Shown: positions 26,577-35,058 of the stretch, in pieces
Numbering within the stretch: position 1 is the first letter of the stretch
Layout: the number at the start of each line of letters is the position of its first letter
Assembly (NCBI GenBank): GCA_035626815.1
Contig: DASPMY010000050.1
Coordinates: 73,124 to 137,123 of the forward strand
Direction: 5' to 3'
DNA length: 64,000 bases
Source of the DNA: Croceibacterium_A sp035626815
Lineage (GTDB): Bacteria > Pseudomonadota > Alphaproteobacteria > Sphingomonadales > Sphingomonadaceae
Program-made: the position numbers and the translations under genes
Notes under the pieces: model-generated
Told to the model about the DNA's origin: nothing
Seen by the model: only the letters and a program-made list of their open reading frames with translations
The model's database searches: none

Positions 26577-27647
26577 CTATTCCTCTTTGATATGGAGGGA
26601 CGCCGCAGCGGCGTAGGAATTCCGGGCGCTCTCAAGATCATCGGGACGGCCCACGTCAAGCCAAGGTTCGTGCATGGGATACACTATCGTGCGTTTCTCC
26701 GCGGCGCGAAGCCGGTCGAACAGCGTCGGCATGTCGCAGGCCTGGCCGGCGGCGAGATGATCGAGGGCGGTCGGCTCGAGCACATAGATGCCGGCATTCA
26801 CATGGCTGCGGATGACCGGTTTCTCCTCGAACCCGATGATGTCCATCGCCTGTGTGTGCACGATCCCAAACGGATGCTGCCATTCGTGCGAGCGCACCGC
26901 CATTGTCGCAGCGGCATTGTGACGGGAATGGAAGTCGAGCAGCTCGCTGTAGCGCACCGCAGTCAGCACATCGCCATTGGTGACGACGAAGGCGTGCTCG
27001 GGCCGTGAGGTCAGCAGGCTGAGCGCGCCGCCGGTTCCGAGCGGTGCCGGCTCCTTGAGATAGTCGATCTGAACGTTCCAGCGGCTTCCGTCGCCGAAAT
27101 AGTCCTCGATCATGTGGCCGAGATGGTGGATCGCCAGAACTATGCGGCCGAACCCATCGTCCCGGGCTCGCTCGACGATGTGTTCGAGCATCGGCTTGTC
27201 GCCGACCGGCAGCATCGGCTTCGGGCAATCGTCTGTGTGCGGGCGCAGCCGAGTCCCCTTCCCGCCCGCCATGACCACCATGACCTTATCGCGCGCCCGC
27301 GGCGCCTGCAGCTCGTCCCACACGTGCAGCCCCACGACCTGCCGCGTCTGATCGACGACCGGGAGCTGATGTATCCGGTTCGCGCGCATCAGCTGCAGCA
27401 CCGAATCGATCTCGAGCTCGGGCGGCACGATCAGAGGATCGCGCTGGACGATGCCGTCGACCGCGCTTCCCAGGTCGAGCCCGCGCAGCAGACCCCGCCG
27501 GATATCTCCATCTGTGATCGTGCCGAGCAGGCGGTCTCCCCCACTGACCAGGATGGCGATTTGCAGGCCAGAGCGGTCAAGACAGCGGATAGCATCCTGA
27601 ACGCTCGCCCCTTCGGGCAGCAGGCAAGTCCGCCATGGCTCGGTCAC
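26577..27647 (-). CDS. ptmE: PtmE-like GlcN-1-phosphate guanylyltransferase with CBS pair
   Basis: A 356-residue protein: two CBS domains (residues about 5-115, with GTITDGDIRRGLLRGLDLGS) followed by a sugar-1-phosphate nucleotidyltransferase (VMAGGKGTRLRPHTDDCPKP, DKPMLEHIVERA, GGALSLL, VVTNGDVLT). This CBS-nucleotidyltransferase fusion is the hallmark of PtmE, which makes GDP-GlcN for the GDP-based legionaminic acid route of Campylobacter. Four bases separate it from legG. The CBS pair may sense a nucleotide. An alternative would be another sugar-1-P nucleotidyltransferase, but legB, legG, legI and legF in the same operon support PtmE. Confidence 0.88.
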   Translation of the reverse strand: MTEPWRTCLLPEGASVQDAIRCLDRSGLQIAILVSGGDRLLGTITDGDIRRGLLRGLDLGSAVDGIVQRDPLIVPPELEIDSVLQLMRANRIHQLPVVDQTRQVVGLHVWDELQAPRARDKVMVVMAGGKGTRLRPHTDDCPKPMLPVGDKPMLEHIVERARDDGFGRIVLAIHHLGHMIEDYFGDGSRWNVQIDYLKEPAPLGTGGALSLLTSRPEHAFVVTNGDVLTAVRYSELLDFHSRHNAAATMAVRSHEWQHPFGIVHTQAMDIIGFEEKPVIRSHVNAGIYVLEPTALDHLAAGQACDMPTLFDRLRAAEKRTIVYPMHEPWLDVGRPDDLESARNSYAAAASLHIKEE

Positions 27648-27651
27648 GATG

Positions 27652-28848
27652 TCAGAGTCCCTCGCTGCTGCCGCTGGCGTTCACGCCATCGCGCGGCAAA
27701 TCGTGGAACCGCTTCTTCACCAGCCCGTCAAGCGGGTGTTCCCGGAGCTTCCGCACGATCGCCGCGGCCGCCCCGCCTGTCCCGTGGCTCGAATCCCGAG
27801 TGGCCGCGTTGCGAAACTCCGACGAGAGAATCTTCTCGAGCGCTGCTGCGATGGCCTCCCGGTGGGGCGCGCAGTCGACAATGGTGGGGGCTCGCAGCCT
27901 CCCCGCCTGGCGGTCGCCAATGTTGACCGTCGGCACACCGAAGGCAGGCGCTTCAATGACCCCGCTCGATGAATTGCCGACCACTCCGTCGACCAGCGCC
28001 ATCAGCGAGAGATAGCGCAGCTGCCCCAGCGACTGGTAGGCTCGAGCGTTAGCGCGCCCATCGACGAAGCGCTCGACCATCGCGCCAAGCTCTCGGCCGC
28101 GGGTGTCGGCGTTCGGCATCGTGAAGAAAATGTGCGTGTGGTCACCGAGCGCGCCAAGCGCCTCGAGCATCGCCTGCATTTGTCGCGCCGCGTCGGTCTC
28201 GTCGAGCGTGGGTGGATGGAACGTCACCAGCAGGTTGCGCTCACCGAGCCCAAATCCCAAGCTGTCTTCCAACGCATGGCGGTCGAGCAAAGCCAGGTTG
28301 CGCGCGGCCTCCGCACCGAGCGAGCCGACGGTGAACACGCGTTCGGGCGCCTCGCCCAGCTGGATCACCCGCCGCCGGTACGGTTCCGCGGTAACGAAAT
28401 GAAGATGCGACATCTTGGTAACCGAATGGCGGATCGCCTCGTCGAAGGCTCCTTCGGTGGTCTCGCCGCCGTGGATGTGCGCGATGGGTATTCGGGCGAA
28501 GAGCGCCGCACTCGCCGCGGCCAGGATCTCGAACCGGTCTCCGAGCAGGACCACCAGATCCGGCTGGAGCCGAGCGAAGCTGTCGGCGAATCCGATCAGG
28601 CCGATGCCGGTCGACTTCGTCACCCCTACCGCGCTGTCGGAGCTGAGCAGCATCTCCACCCGCTCGGCAATGGGGATGCCATCGGCTTCGATCTCGGCGA
28701 TCGTGAAACCGAATTCCGGCGAGAGATGCATCCCGGTGACCACCAGCTGGAGCTTGAGCTCCGCGGCATCGCGGACGCCGCGGACGACCTCACGCAGCAA
28801 CCCGTATTCGGCGCGCGTGCCGGTGACGATGCAAACCCTGCGGCTCAC
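27652..28848 (-). CDS. legG: Hydrolysing 2-epimerase LegG (NeuC family)
   Basis: A 398-residue NeuC-type enzyme that hydrolyses the nucleotide from a 2,4-diacetamido-2,4,6-trideoxy hexose while inverting C2, giving the mannose-configured sugar used by LegI. Features are VCIVTGTRAEYGLLREV, VVTGMHLSPEFGFT, VVLLGDRFEILAAASAALFARIPIAHIHGGE and GNSSSGVIEAPAFGVPTVNIGDRQ. GTG start overlaps the legI stop (GTGA). It needs a diNAc-sugar substrate linked to GDP (LegB route) or UDP (PglFED route); sequence does not decide which. Confidence 0.92.
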   Translation of the reverse strand: MSRRVCIVTGTRAEYGLLREVVRGVRDAAELKLQLVVTGMHLSPEFGFTIAEIEADGIPIAERVEMLLSSDSAVGVTKSTGIGLIGFADSFARLQPDLVVLLGDRFEILAAASAALFARIPIAHIHGGETTEGAFDEAIRHSVTKMSHLHFVTAEPYRRRVIQLGEAPERVFTVGSLGAEAARNLALLDRHALEDSLGFGLGERNLLVTFHPPTLDETDAARQMQAMLEALGALGDHTHIFFTMPNADTRGRELGAMVERFVDGRANARAYQSLGQLRYLSLMALVDGVVGNSSSGVIEAPAFGVPTVNIGDRQAGRLRAPTIVDCAPHREAIAAALEKILSSEFRNAATRDSSHGTGGAAAAIVRKLREHPLDGLVKKRFHDLPRDGVNASGSSEGL

Positions 28849-29849
28849 AACTCGATCAGCTCGTCGGGAGCGAAATCGCGAGGCGCCGGTCGCCCGACCA
28901 CGTCATCCCAACGCATCGGACTGATGCCGGTACCGGGTCGCTTCGCCGCCAGGTTCTCGGCGCTGAACGGCTCGCCGGCGCGGATCTCGCGGCGTGCTAC
29001 CAGCGAACGCCGGGCGATGGCGCGGTTCTTGATCTCGCTTGCGCTGGGCCGCTTGATCCCGTCCCCCTGCGTGGCCAGTTCGATATTGCGGATCGCGCGA
29101 ACCATTTGGGCGAGCTCATCGGGCTCGAGGCTGGCAGGGTGATCGGGACCCGGGAGCGACCGGTCCAACGTGAAATGCTTTTCGATCACCGCGGCACCAA
29201 GCGCGACCGCAGCGATCGGCACCTCGATCCCCAACGTATGGTCGGAATATCCGACAGCGGTCCCGAATTCCGCCGCTATCGTGTTCATCGCGGTGAGGTT
29301 AACATCGCTCATCGGCGTCGGATATTCGGTGTTGCAATGGAGCACCGTGATCGAAGCGCGCGGGATGCCGCCGCTCTCAAGCACCGAAATGGCCTCGCCG
29401 ATTTCCGCCAAAGTGGCCATTCCGGTCGACAGGATAACCGGCAGCCCCTTGGTTGCGATGTGGCGCATCAAGGGCAAGTTGGTCAGCTCGCCCGAAGGCA
29501 CTTTGACGACCTTTATGCCGAGCCTGATCAGCAGGTCGAGGCTCTCTTCATCGAATGCCGTAGAGAAAAAGCCGATTCCGGCCGAACGGCATTCGTCGAT
29601 CAGCGCCTGATGGTCGGCAAGGCTCAACTCGAGACGCTCGATCATCTCCTGCTGCGTCTCCGCGGCGCCGGTAGTCGCGATCTGGTATTCCGCCTTGGGC
29701 GCGTGCTTCGCCGTGAGGCGGCTGGCGACGAATGTCTGGAACTTGACCAGATCGGCGCCGGCTTCGGCGGCTACGCGGACGAGCCGTCGTGCCATGTCGA
29801 GGTCGCCGTTATGGTTCACCCCCGCTTCGGCGATAATCAAGGTCGACAT
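28845..29849 (-). CDS. legI: N-acetyllegionaminate synthase LegI (NeuB family)
   Basis: Condenses the 2,4-diacetamido-2,4,6-trideoxymannose from LegG with phosphoenolpyruvate to form legionaminic acid. About 334 residues: TIM barrel with IIAEAGVNHNGDLDMARRLV, FQTFVASRLTAKHAP, KVPSGELTNLPL and GYSDHTLG, then a C-terminal antifreeze-like SAF domain (SLVARREIRAGEPFSAENLAAKRPG). The ATG at 29849 begins directly at the barrel strand; an ATG four codons earlier at 29861 is equally in frame. A pseudaminate or sialate synthase is possible by fold, but the neighbouring genes favour legionaminate. Confidence 0.92.
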   Translation of the reverse strand: MSTLIIAEAGVNHNGDLDMARRLVRVAAEAGADLVKFQTFVASRLTAKHAPKAEYQIATTGAAETQQEMIERLELSLADHQALIDECRSAGIGFFSTAFDEESLDLLIRLGIKVVKVPSGELTNLPLMRHIATKGLPVILSTGMATLAEIGEAISVLESGGIPRASITVLHCNTEYPTPMSDVNLTAMNTIAAEFGTAVGYSDHTLGIEVPIAAVALGAAVIEKHFTLDRSLPGPDHPASLEPDELAQMVRAIRNIELATQGDGIKRPSASEIKNRAIARRSLVARREIRAGEPFSAENLAAKRPGTGISPMRWDDVVGRPAPRDFAPDELIEL

Positions 29850-29889
29850 GTTTCGGTCCATGTGGGTGCTTGCCCGAGCCCATTGCGCG

Positions 29890-30510
29890 TCATGCGTATC
29901 GCAGCTTCCACGAGCCGAATTCGAAGGCTCGCCGACGAAGCTCCAATTCGCTTTCCGGCATGTCGCCGGTCACTTCCATCATTGCGTCAAGCTCGCGTCT
30001 CAACCGCGTAGTCGGCGCCCATTCTTCGGTGGACGAGCTGGTGAATTCCCCGGAGCTCATGCCGCCGATTATGTCGCAAGCCATGCATTCGAGGTGGAGA
30101 TGAGTCCGTCGAAACAGTTCCGGCACGTCGTCGCTCTCGAGCAACGGGAATCGCCGGACCTCAAGGATCGTGCCCGAGTCTACCGCCGGGGCGAGCTCAT
30201 GGCAGGTCACGCCAAACCTGCGCCGACCTTCGTAGATGGCCCAGTTGAGCCCGCCGATGCCCGGATACTCGGGCGGCGCCGGGTGGAAGTTGATCGCAAC
30301 CCGTGCCCGCCGGAGAAGGTCTTCCGGGACAATCCACCGCGAGCAGTACGAAACGAGCAGGTCGCCCTGCCACTCGGCGGCCGCTTGCGGGAGCGCTTCT
30401 CCCCAGTTCCCGTGCAGGACCGTGCAATCGGGGAACAGGCGCCGGCAAAACGCGGCGATCCGTTCGGCCTCGGCGCCCGAGGAGGCCAGAAGAAGCGCGC
30501 TGCTGTGCAA
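29890..30510 (-). CDS. Sugar N-formyltransferase
   Basis: Short formyltransferase of 206 residues that should use N10-formyltetrahydrofolate to formylate an amino sugar. The catalytic triad is visible: Asn74 and His76 in AINFHPAPPEYPG, and Asp111 in AVDSGTI. There is no added ankyrin or nucleotide-binding domain. I chose the TTG at 30510, which has GAGGGA about nine bases upstream and lies just after the legF stop; an upstream frame to 30600 would overlap legF by 64 bases. Sandwiched between legF and legI, it probably modifies an amino group on legionaminic acid or on the 3-amino sugar made by the upstream genes. Confidence 0.82.
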   Translation of the reverse strand: MHSSALLLASSGAEAERIAAFCRRLFPDCTVLHGNWGEALPQAAAEWQGDLLVSYCSRWIVPEDLLRRARVAINFHPAPPEYPGIGGLNWAIYEGRRRFGVTCHELAPAVDSGTILEVRRFPLLESDDVPELFRRTHLHLECMACDIIGGMSSGEFTSSSTEEWAPTTRLRRELDAMMEVTGDMPESELELRRRAFEFGSWKLRYA

Positions 30511-30536
30511 ATTCGGCACTCCCTCTTGGCCGGCGA

Positions 30537-31232
30537 TTAGATCGGGTTGTGGACGGACTGTTCGCGGGCGCCAGCTAACAAGGTTTCGGCCAAGTGCCAA
30601 TCAATTGGCGCGTCGATATCGATGGAGCGCTCCGGCGGCATCGGATAGCCGATCGTTTCCGGCCCCACGAAGCCGCGCTGCGCGCGCAGCCAGTCCGTTC
30701 GCGCGTAGTACATCGCCCCATTGAGCGAATAGACAGGCGGAAGGTCCTGCCGGCGGGCGGCGCCGGAATTCGGCAGGAGCGGCTCGATGCGCTGATCCGC
30801 ATCGAGGCGATACATCCATGCCGGGTGCTCTGCGCTCAGCGAGAGCGAGACAGCGGACGGCGTCCCGTCCGCGACGCGCGAGAGCAGGCCATCGATGTCC
30901 TCGTGCGTCCGCAACGGGCTGGTTGGCTGGAGCAGCAGAACGGCATCGTGGCCGGGCAGCATCTCAAGGGCATGAAAGACCGGATCGATCCCCGGCGTCT
31001 CGTCCGCGGCGAGCTCGCGCGGCCGCATGAACGGAACCTGCGCGCCGGCCTCGCGCGCGACTTGCGCGATCCCCGCGTCGTCCGTGCTCACGACAACAGC
31101 GGCAAGCCCCCTTGCCCTCAACGCCGCCTCGATGGTCCAAACAATCAGTGGCTTGCCCGCGAGCGAGCGGATGTTCTTGCGCGGAATCCCCTTCGAGCCG
31201 CCGCGCGCCGGGATGAGGCCCAGCGTATTCAT
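30537..31232 (-). CDS. legF: CMP-legionaminate cytidylyltransferase LegF (NeuA-like)
   Basis: Activates the nonulosonic acid as its CMP derivative. The 231-residue protein has LGLIPARGGSKGIPRKNIRSLAGKPL at the N-terminus, STDDAGIA, LLLQPTSPLRTHEDI and the C-terminal SIDIDAPIDWHLAE, all conserved in NeuA/PseF/LegF. It has no C-terminal esterase domain. It lies 34 bases after legB and is followed directly by the formyltransferase. Legionaminate is inferred from the neighbours. Confidence 0.92.
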   Translation of the reverse strand: MNTLGLIPARGGSKGIPRKNIRSLAGKPLIVWTIEAALRARGLAAVVVSTDDAGIAQVAREAGAQVPFMRPRELAADETPGIDPVFHALEMLPGHDAVLLLQPTSPLRTHEDIDGLLSRVADGTPSAVSLSLSAEHPAWMYRLDADQRIEPLLPNSGAARRQDLPPVYSLNGAMYYARTDWLRAQRGFVGPETIGYPMPPERSIDIDAPIDWHLAETLLAGAREQSVHNPI

Positions 31233-31266
31233 CGCCGACGCGATCGATTGCGGGAGGGCCTTCCGC

Positions 31267-32277
31267 TCACAGATTGTACTCGTGGGCCTTGTAGCGATCC
31301 AGGTTTGCCGGATCGGAGAACCAGGCGATCGTCTCGGACAGCCCCCGCCGGAATCCGTCGATGCCGCCGTATTCGGGCGCCCACTCCGTTAGCCCGCGCA
31401 TTCGGCTGTTGTCCGCCCAGAGGCGCTCGACCTCGCTCTTTTCAGGGCGCAAGCGCTGATCGTCGGTCACCAGCTCGACTTCCGCACCGAGCAATTCGGC
31501 GATCAAACGCGCGGTGTCGCCGATGGTGATCTCGAAGTTGCTGCCCACATTGACGACCTGCCCGACGGCGGCGTCACACTCCGCGACCGCGAGAAAGCCG
31601 CGAACAGTATCCCGCACGAAATTGAAGTCTCGGGTCGGATGCACCGCTCCCAGCTTGATCGCACGGGCGCCGCTGGCGATCTGCGTGATGATCGTCGGAA
31701 TCACCGCGCGCGCGGATTGACGCGGCCCATAGGTGTTGAACGGCCGGATCGTCGCCACCGGGGTACCGAACGACGCGTGAAAGCTCATGGCGATCTGGTC
31801 GGCACCGATCTTGCTGGCCGAGTAGGGCGACTGGCCCTGCAACGGATGGTCCTCGGTGATCGGCACGAACCTGGCAGTCCCGTAGACCTCGCTGGTCGAC
31901 GTGTTGACCACCCGCTCGACTCCCAGCTCGCGCGCCGCCTGGACGACGTTCAAGGTGCCCTTGACGTTGGTGTCCACGTAGGTGTCCGGCGAATGGTAGG
32001 AGTACGGGATCGCGATAAGCGCAGCGAGGTGCAAGACGACCTCGCAGCCGCGCATGGCCGTGCGCACTCCGTGCGGGTCGCGGATGTCGCCGGCAAACAC
32101 CTCGATGGCGGACCGCACGTGGGGCGGCGCCACGTCGAGCCAACCCCAGCTGTTGAAGCTGTTGTAGTATACGAAAGCCCGAACATCGTGGCCGGCGCTG
32201 ACCAGATATTCGACCAGGTGCGAACCGATGAAGCCGTCCGCCCCGGTCACCAGGATCTTCTTGCCCTTGATGTCCAT
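31267..32277 (-). CDS. legB: GDP-GlcNAc 4,6-dehydratase LegB
   Basis: A 336-residue extended SDR dehydratase: KILVTGADGFIGSHLVEYLV, then YNSFNSWGWLD, which is diagnostic of LegB, catalytic NTSTSEVYG and PYSASKIGADQ, and RPFNTYGPRQSARAVIPT. In Campylobacter LegB acts on GDP-GlcNAc to give the 4-keto-6-deoxy sugar. The ATG at 32277 has GAGGAG about nine bases upstream; an open frame runs 17 codons further but into the preceding gene. It starts 13 bases after the 3-aminotransferase-like gene. Confidence 0.92.
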   Translation of the reverse strand: MDIKGKKILVTGADGFIGSHLVEYLVSAGHDVRAFVYYNSFNSWGWLDVAPPHVRSAIEVFAGDIRDPHGVRTAMRGCEVVLHLAALIAIPYSYHSPDTYVDTNVKGTLNVVQAARELGVERVVNTSTSEVYGTARFVPITEDHPLQGQSPYSASKIGADQIAMSFHASFGTPVATIRPFNTYGPRQSARAVIPTIITQIASGARAIKLGAVHPTRDFNFVRDTVRGFLAVAECDAAVGQVVNVGSNFEITIGDTARLIAELLGAEVELVTDDQRLRPEKSEVERLWADNSRMRGLTEWAPEYGGIDGFRRGLSETIAWFSDPANLDRYKAHEYNL

Positions 32278-32290
32278 GGTCGATCGCTCC

Positions 32291-33418
32291 TCAGGTGACC
32301 GCCTGAGCGCGCGCATCGGCTTGAGCAAAAAAGCTCCGCACCGCCTCGATCACCCGGTCGACCTCTTCGTCGGCCAGGTGCTCGCCCATCGGCAGGCTCA
32401 GGAGGCGACCCGCATTTTTGCCGGCCCGCGTGGGCGTGTCCGGTCCGCGCAAATATTCGTAAGCCGCGAGATCCGGCAACGCGATGGGATAATGAATGCC
32501 CGCCTGGATTCCGTGATCTTTCAGGAACGCCTGCAGCCGGTCACGTTCGGCGCAGCGGATCACGAACAGGTGGAAGCCGTGGCGCACGTCGTTGGCGATC
32601 TCTGGCAGGACGAGACCCTCGACGCCGGCGAGGCCATCGAGATAGCGCCGCGCGATCTGGTTTCGCCGATCGATCCAGTCGTCGAGATGCGGCAGTTTCG
32701 CCCGCAAGATCGCGGCCTGGAGCCCGTCGAAACGGCTGTTGCGGCCTTCGAATTCGTGGTCGTACTTGCCGATACGACCGTGGTTGGCGATCATCCGGCA
32801 TTTCTTCGCCAGATCGGCGTCGTTGGTCACGATCGCGCCGGCATCGCCATACGCGCCGAGGTTCTTGCCGGGATAGAAGCTGAAGGTTCCGATGTCGCCG
32901 ATCGCGCCGACCCGGCGACCGCGATACTCGGCGCCGTGCGCCTGCGCGGAGTCCTCGATCACGCGCAAGCGATGTTCGCGCGCGAGCGTTGTCACCCCGT
33001 CCATGTCGCAGGGCTGACCGTAAAGATGGACGCACATGATCGCCGCGGTGCGGGCCGTGATGCGCCGAGCGGCGTCGGCAAGGTCGATGCCGTACGTGCG
33101 ATCGTCGGCCTCGCAGAACACGACCCTGTGGCCGGATCGCGTGACCGCTTCGGAACTGGCTATGAAGCTGTTCGCGGGAACGAGCACCTCCGACCCTGCC
33201 GGCAGGTCCAGCGCCTCGATCGCGATTTCGATCGCATCGGTGCCGTTGCCGACGCCGACGCAGTGATCAGCTGCCTGGTAGACGGCGAACTCCTGCTCGA
33301 ACGCCGTGACGTCGGGCCCGCCGATGAAGGTGCTGTTGGCAATGGTGCGCGCGATCGCTTCATCGATCTCGCCTTTGAGCGATTGGTATTGCGCGTGGAG
33401 GTCGAGAAACCTGACCAT
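32291..33418 (-). CDS. DegT-family aminotransferase, WbpE/FdtB-like
   Basis: PLP-dependent sugar aminotransferase of 375 residues. It starts VRFLDLHAQYQSLKGEIDEAI and holds STFIGGPDV, VIEDSAQAHGAEY, the PLP lysine in SFYPGKNLGAYGDAGAIVTN, and the NSRFDGLQAA loop. These details resemble 3-aminotransferases (WbpE, WlbC, FdtB) more than LegC. The ATG at 33418 overlaps the acetyltransferase stop as TAATG, with AAGGGA eight bases upstream. With the oxidoreductase and acetyltransferase before it, a UDP-GlcNAc3NA-uronate product is likely. A LegC role remains possible, as no other LegC is in the window. Confidence 0.85.
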   Translation of the reverse strand: MVRFLDLHAQYQSLKGEIDEAIARTIANSTFIGGPDVTAFEQEFAVYQAADHCVGVGNGTDAIEIAIEALDLPAGSEVLVPANSFIASSEAVTRSGHRVVFCEADDRTYGIDLADAARRITARTAAIMCVHLYGQPCDMDGVTTLAREHRLRVIEDSAQAHGAEYRGRRVGAIGDIGTFSFYPGKNLGAYGDAGAIVTNDADLAKKCRMIANHGRIGKYDHEFEGRNSRFDGLQAAILRAKLPHLDDWIDRRNQIARRYLDGLAGVEGLVLPEIANDVRHGFHLFVIRCAERDRLQAFLKDHGIQAGIHYPIALPDLAAYEYLRGPDTPTRAGKNAGRLLSLPMGEHLADEEVDRVIEAVRSFFAQADARAQAVT

Positions 33419-33882
33419 TACAAATCCCTTATTTTTCTCGCCGGATTCCCCGCGTAGACACCGCGCTCGCGGATGTCGCGGGTGACGACGGCGCCGGCGC
33501 CGATCACGACGTCGTCGCAAATCGCGACCGGCAGGATGGTGGCGTTGGAGCCGATCGACACCCGGTTGCCGACCACCGTGCTCTTCCACAAGCTCCGGTC
33601 GCCGTGGGCCGGCCCACCGGTGGCGAAGAGATCGTTGATGAACATAACTCCGTGCGCGACGACGCAATCCTGCCCCAATGTGACAAGCTCGCAGACGAAG
33701 CTGTGCGACTGGATCTTGGTACGGCTGCCGATTGTCACGCCCGATTGGACTTCGACGAACGGCCCGATGAAGCAGTCGTTGCCGATGGTGCAGCCGTAGA
33801 GATTGGCGGGTTGGACGACCTTCACCCGCTCGCCGAACGTGACATTGCGGATTTCCGCTTGTCGCAGCTCGGGATCAGCCAT
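33418..33882 (-). CDS. WbpD/WlbB-like N-acetyltransferase (left-handed beta-helix)
   Basis: A 154-residue hexapeptide-repeat acetyltransferase: FGERVKVVQPANLYGCTIG, FIGPFVEVQSGVTIG, KIQSHSFVCELVTLG, then VAHGVMFINDLFATGG, and the final VYAGNPARKIRDL. The ANLYG and GHGVMFIND-like motifs are typical of WbpD, WlbB and FdtC, which acetylate a 3-amino nucleotide sugar. It lacks the Rossmann domain of NeuD/LegH proteins. The ATG at 33882 overlaps the oxidoreductase stop by 8 bases; a longer frame to 33999 lies inside that gene. Between WlbA- and WbpE-like genes it completes a 3-acetamido-forming trio. Confidence 0.87.
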   Translation of the reverse strand: MADPELRQAEIRNVTFGERVKVVQPANLYGCTIGNDCFIGPFVEVQSGVTIGSRTKIQSHSFVCELVTLGQDCVVAHGVMFINDLFATGGPAHGDRSLWKSTVVGNRVSIGSNATILPVAICDDVVIGAGAVVTRDIRERGVYAGNPARKIRDL

Positions 33883-34972
33883 TTCCGCGTCCCAGCTTGG
33901 CCTTGCTCGGCGTGAAGCGCAGGTGCACGGCGCGGCCGGTTTCGATCGATTCGTAAATCGCCGAGATGAGCTCGAGGCTGCGCCGTCCCTGGATTCCATC
34001 GACCAGCTGGGGCCCGCCGTTGGTGATCACGTCAACGACGTGCTCGTAGTAGGCCTGGTGACCGAAACCGTACACGTTCGGCGGATTGACCGAATAGTTC
34101 GTCAAGACGTCGGCATCTTCGGGCTCGGCATCGGCGAACTGCCAGGTCTCGAGCCGGTTGACGGCGAATCCGCCGATGACCACGGCGCCACCTTCTCCGA
34201 GGATCGACAGGGATCCTTCGAGATCCTTCGGGCGGGCGCCGCCGGTCGCCTCGATGATCCCGAGAGCGCCGTTGGCGAACGTGAGGATTACCGCCGCAGT
34301 GTCTTCCGCTTCCATCCGAACGAGCCGCGTCGCGCTCATGGCCGACACCTTGACGACGTCGCCCATCATCCATTCGAGCAAGTCGACGTGGTGGCTCGCC
34401 TGATTGGTGAGAATCCCGCCGTCGAGGGCCCACGTGCCGCGCCAGCTGTCCTGATCGTAGTACGCCTGCGGGCGGCACCAGCGCACCCGCACGGTGCCGA
34501 GGACGAGCTTGCCGAACCGCCCTGCTTCGAGCGCTTCGCGCAATTTGACGACCGGCACGTTGAAGCGGTTCTGCTTGACCACGAACAGCTTGACGCCCGC
34601 CGCGTCACATGCCTCGATCATCGCGTCGGCATCGTCTAGGGTCAGAGCCATCGGCTTTTCGACGACGACATGGGCACCGTAGGGCGCAAGCTCGATCGCA
34701 TGGCGCGCGTGGAGGCCGCTCTCCGTCAGGATGGTGACCACATCGGGAGCGGTATCGCGCATCATCCGATGCATGTCGGTGAACCAGGGCACACCGAACC
34801 GGTCCCCGATCGCTTTGGCTTTCTCGGCCTCGATGTCGCACACCGCTGCCAGCCGGGCGCCGTCAATCACCCCGCCGCCGAGCAACTCGCTATGGCGCTT
34901 GGCGATCCGCCCGCACCCGACCAGTCCGAAATTCAGCAAAACATCCCTCGTATCTAATGCTTTAGTATTCAT
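33875..34972 (-). CDS. Gfo/Idh/MocA oxidoreductase, WlbA/WbpB-like
   Basis: NAD-dependent oxidoreductase of 365 residues. N-terminal Rossmann motif GLVGCGRIAKRHSELL, catalytic EKP (VVVEKPMALT), then KQNRFNVPVVKLREAL, YYDQDSWRGTWALDGG and LTNQASHHVDLLEWMMG, a signature of WlbA-type enzymes that oxidise C3 of UDP-GlcNAcA. ATG at 34972 is preceded by AGGGG; a TTG at residue 12 with GAGGGA upstream is a credible alternative start. It opens the sugar-synthesis part of the long operon. The matching UDP-GlcNAc 6-dehydrogenase (WbpA) is not in the window. Confidence 0.86.
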   Translation of the reverse strand: MNTKALDTRDVLLNFGLVGCGRIAKRHSELLGGGVIDGARLAAVCDIEAEKAKAIGDRFGVPWFTDMHRMMRDTAPDVVTILTESGLHARHAIELAPYGAHVVVEKPMALTLDDADAMIEACDAAGVKLFVVKQNRFNVPVVKLREALEAGRFGKLVLGTVRVRWCRPQAYYDQDSWRGTWALDGGILTNQASHHVDLLEWMMGDVVKVSAMSATRLVRMEAEDTAAVILTFANGALGIIEATGGARPKDLEGSLSILGEGGAVVIGGFAVNRLETWQFADAEPEDADVLTNYSVNPPNVYGFGHQAYYEHVVDVITNGGPQLVDGIQGRRSLELISAIYESIETGRAVHLRFTPSKAKLGRGNG

Positions 34973-35058
34973 CGCCCCTGCCGCGGCGACCGGATAGAAG
35001 CTTGCGGCACGGATGCAAGAGACATCCCGTTACGAGCTTGGGGCGCCCTTACCTCGCT

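Noticed and set aside
32291..33418. LegC identity for the second DegT aminotransferase
   Set aside because: Its start (VRFLDLHAQYQSLKG) and PGKNLGAYGDAGA loop fit WbpE/FdtB 3-aminotransferases; kept only as an alternative.
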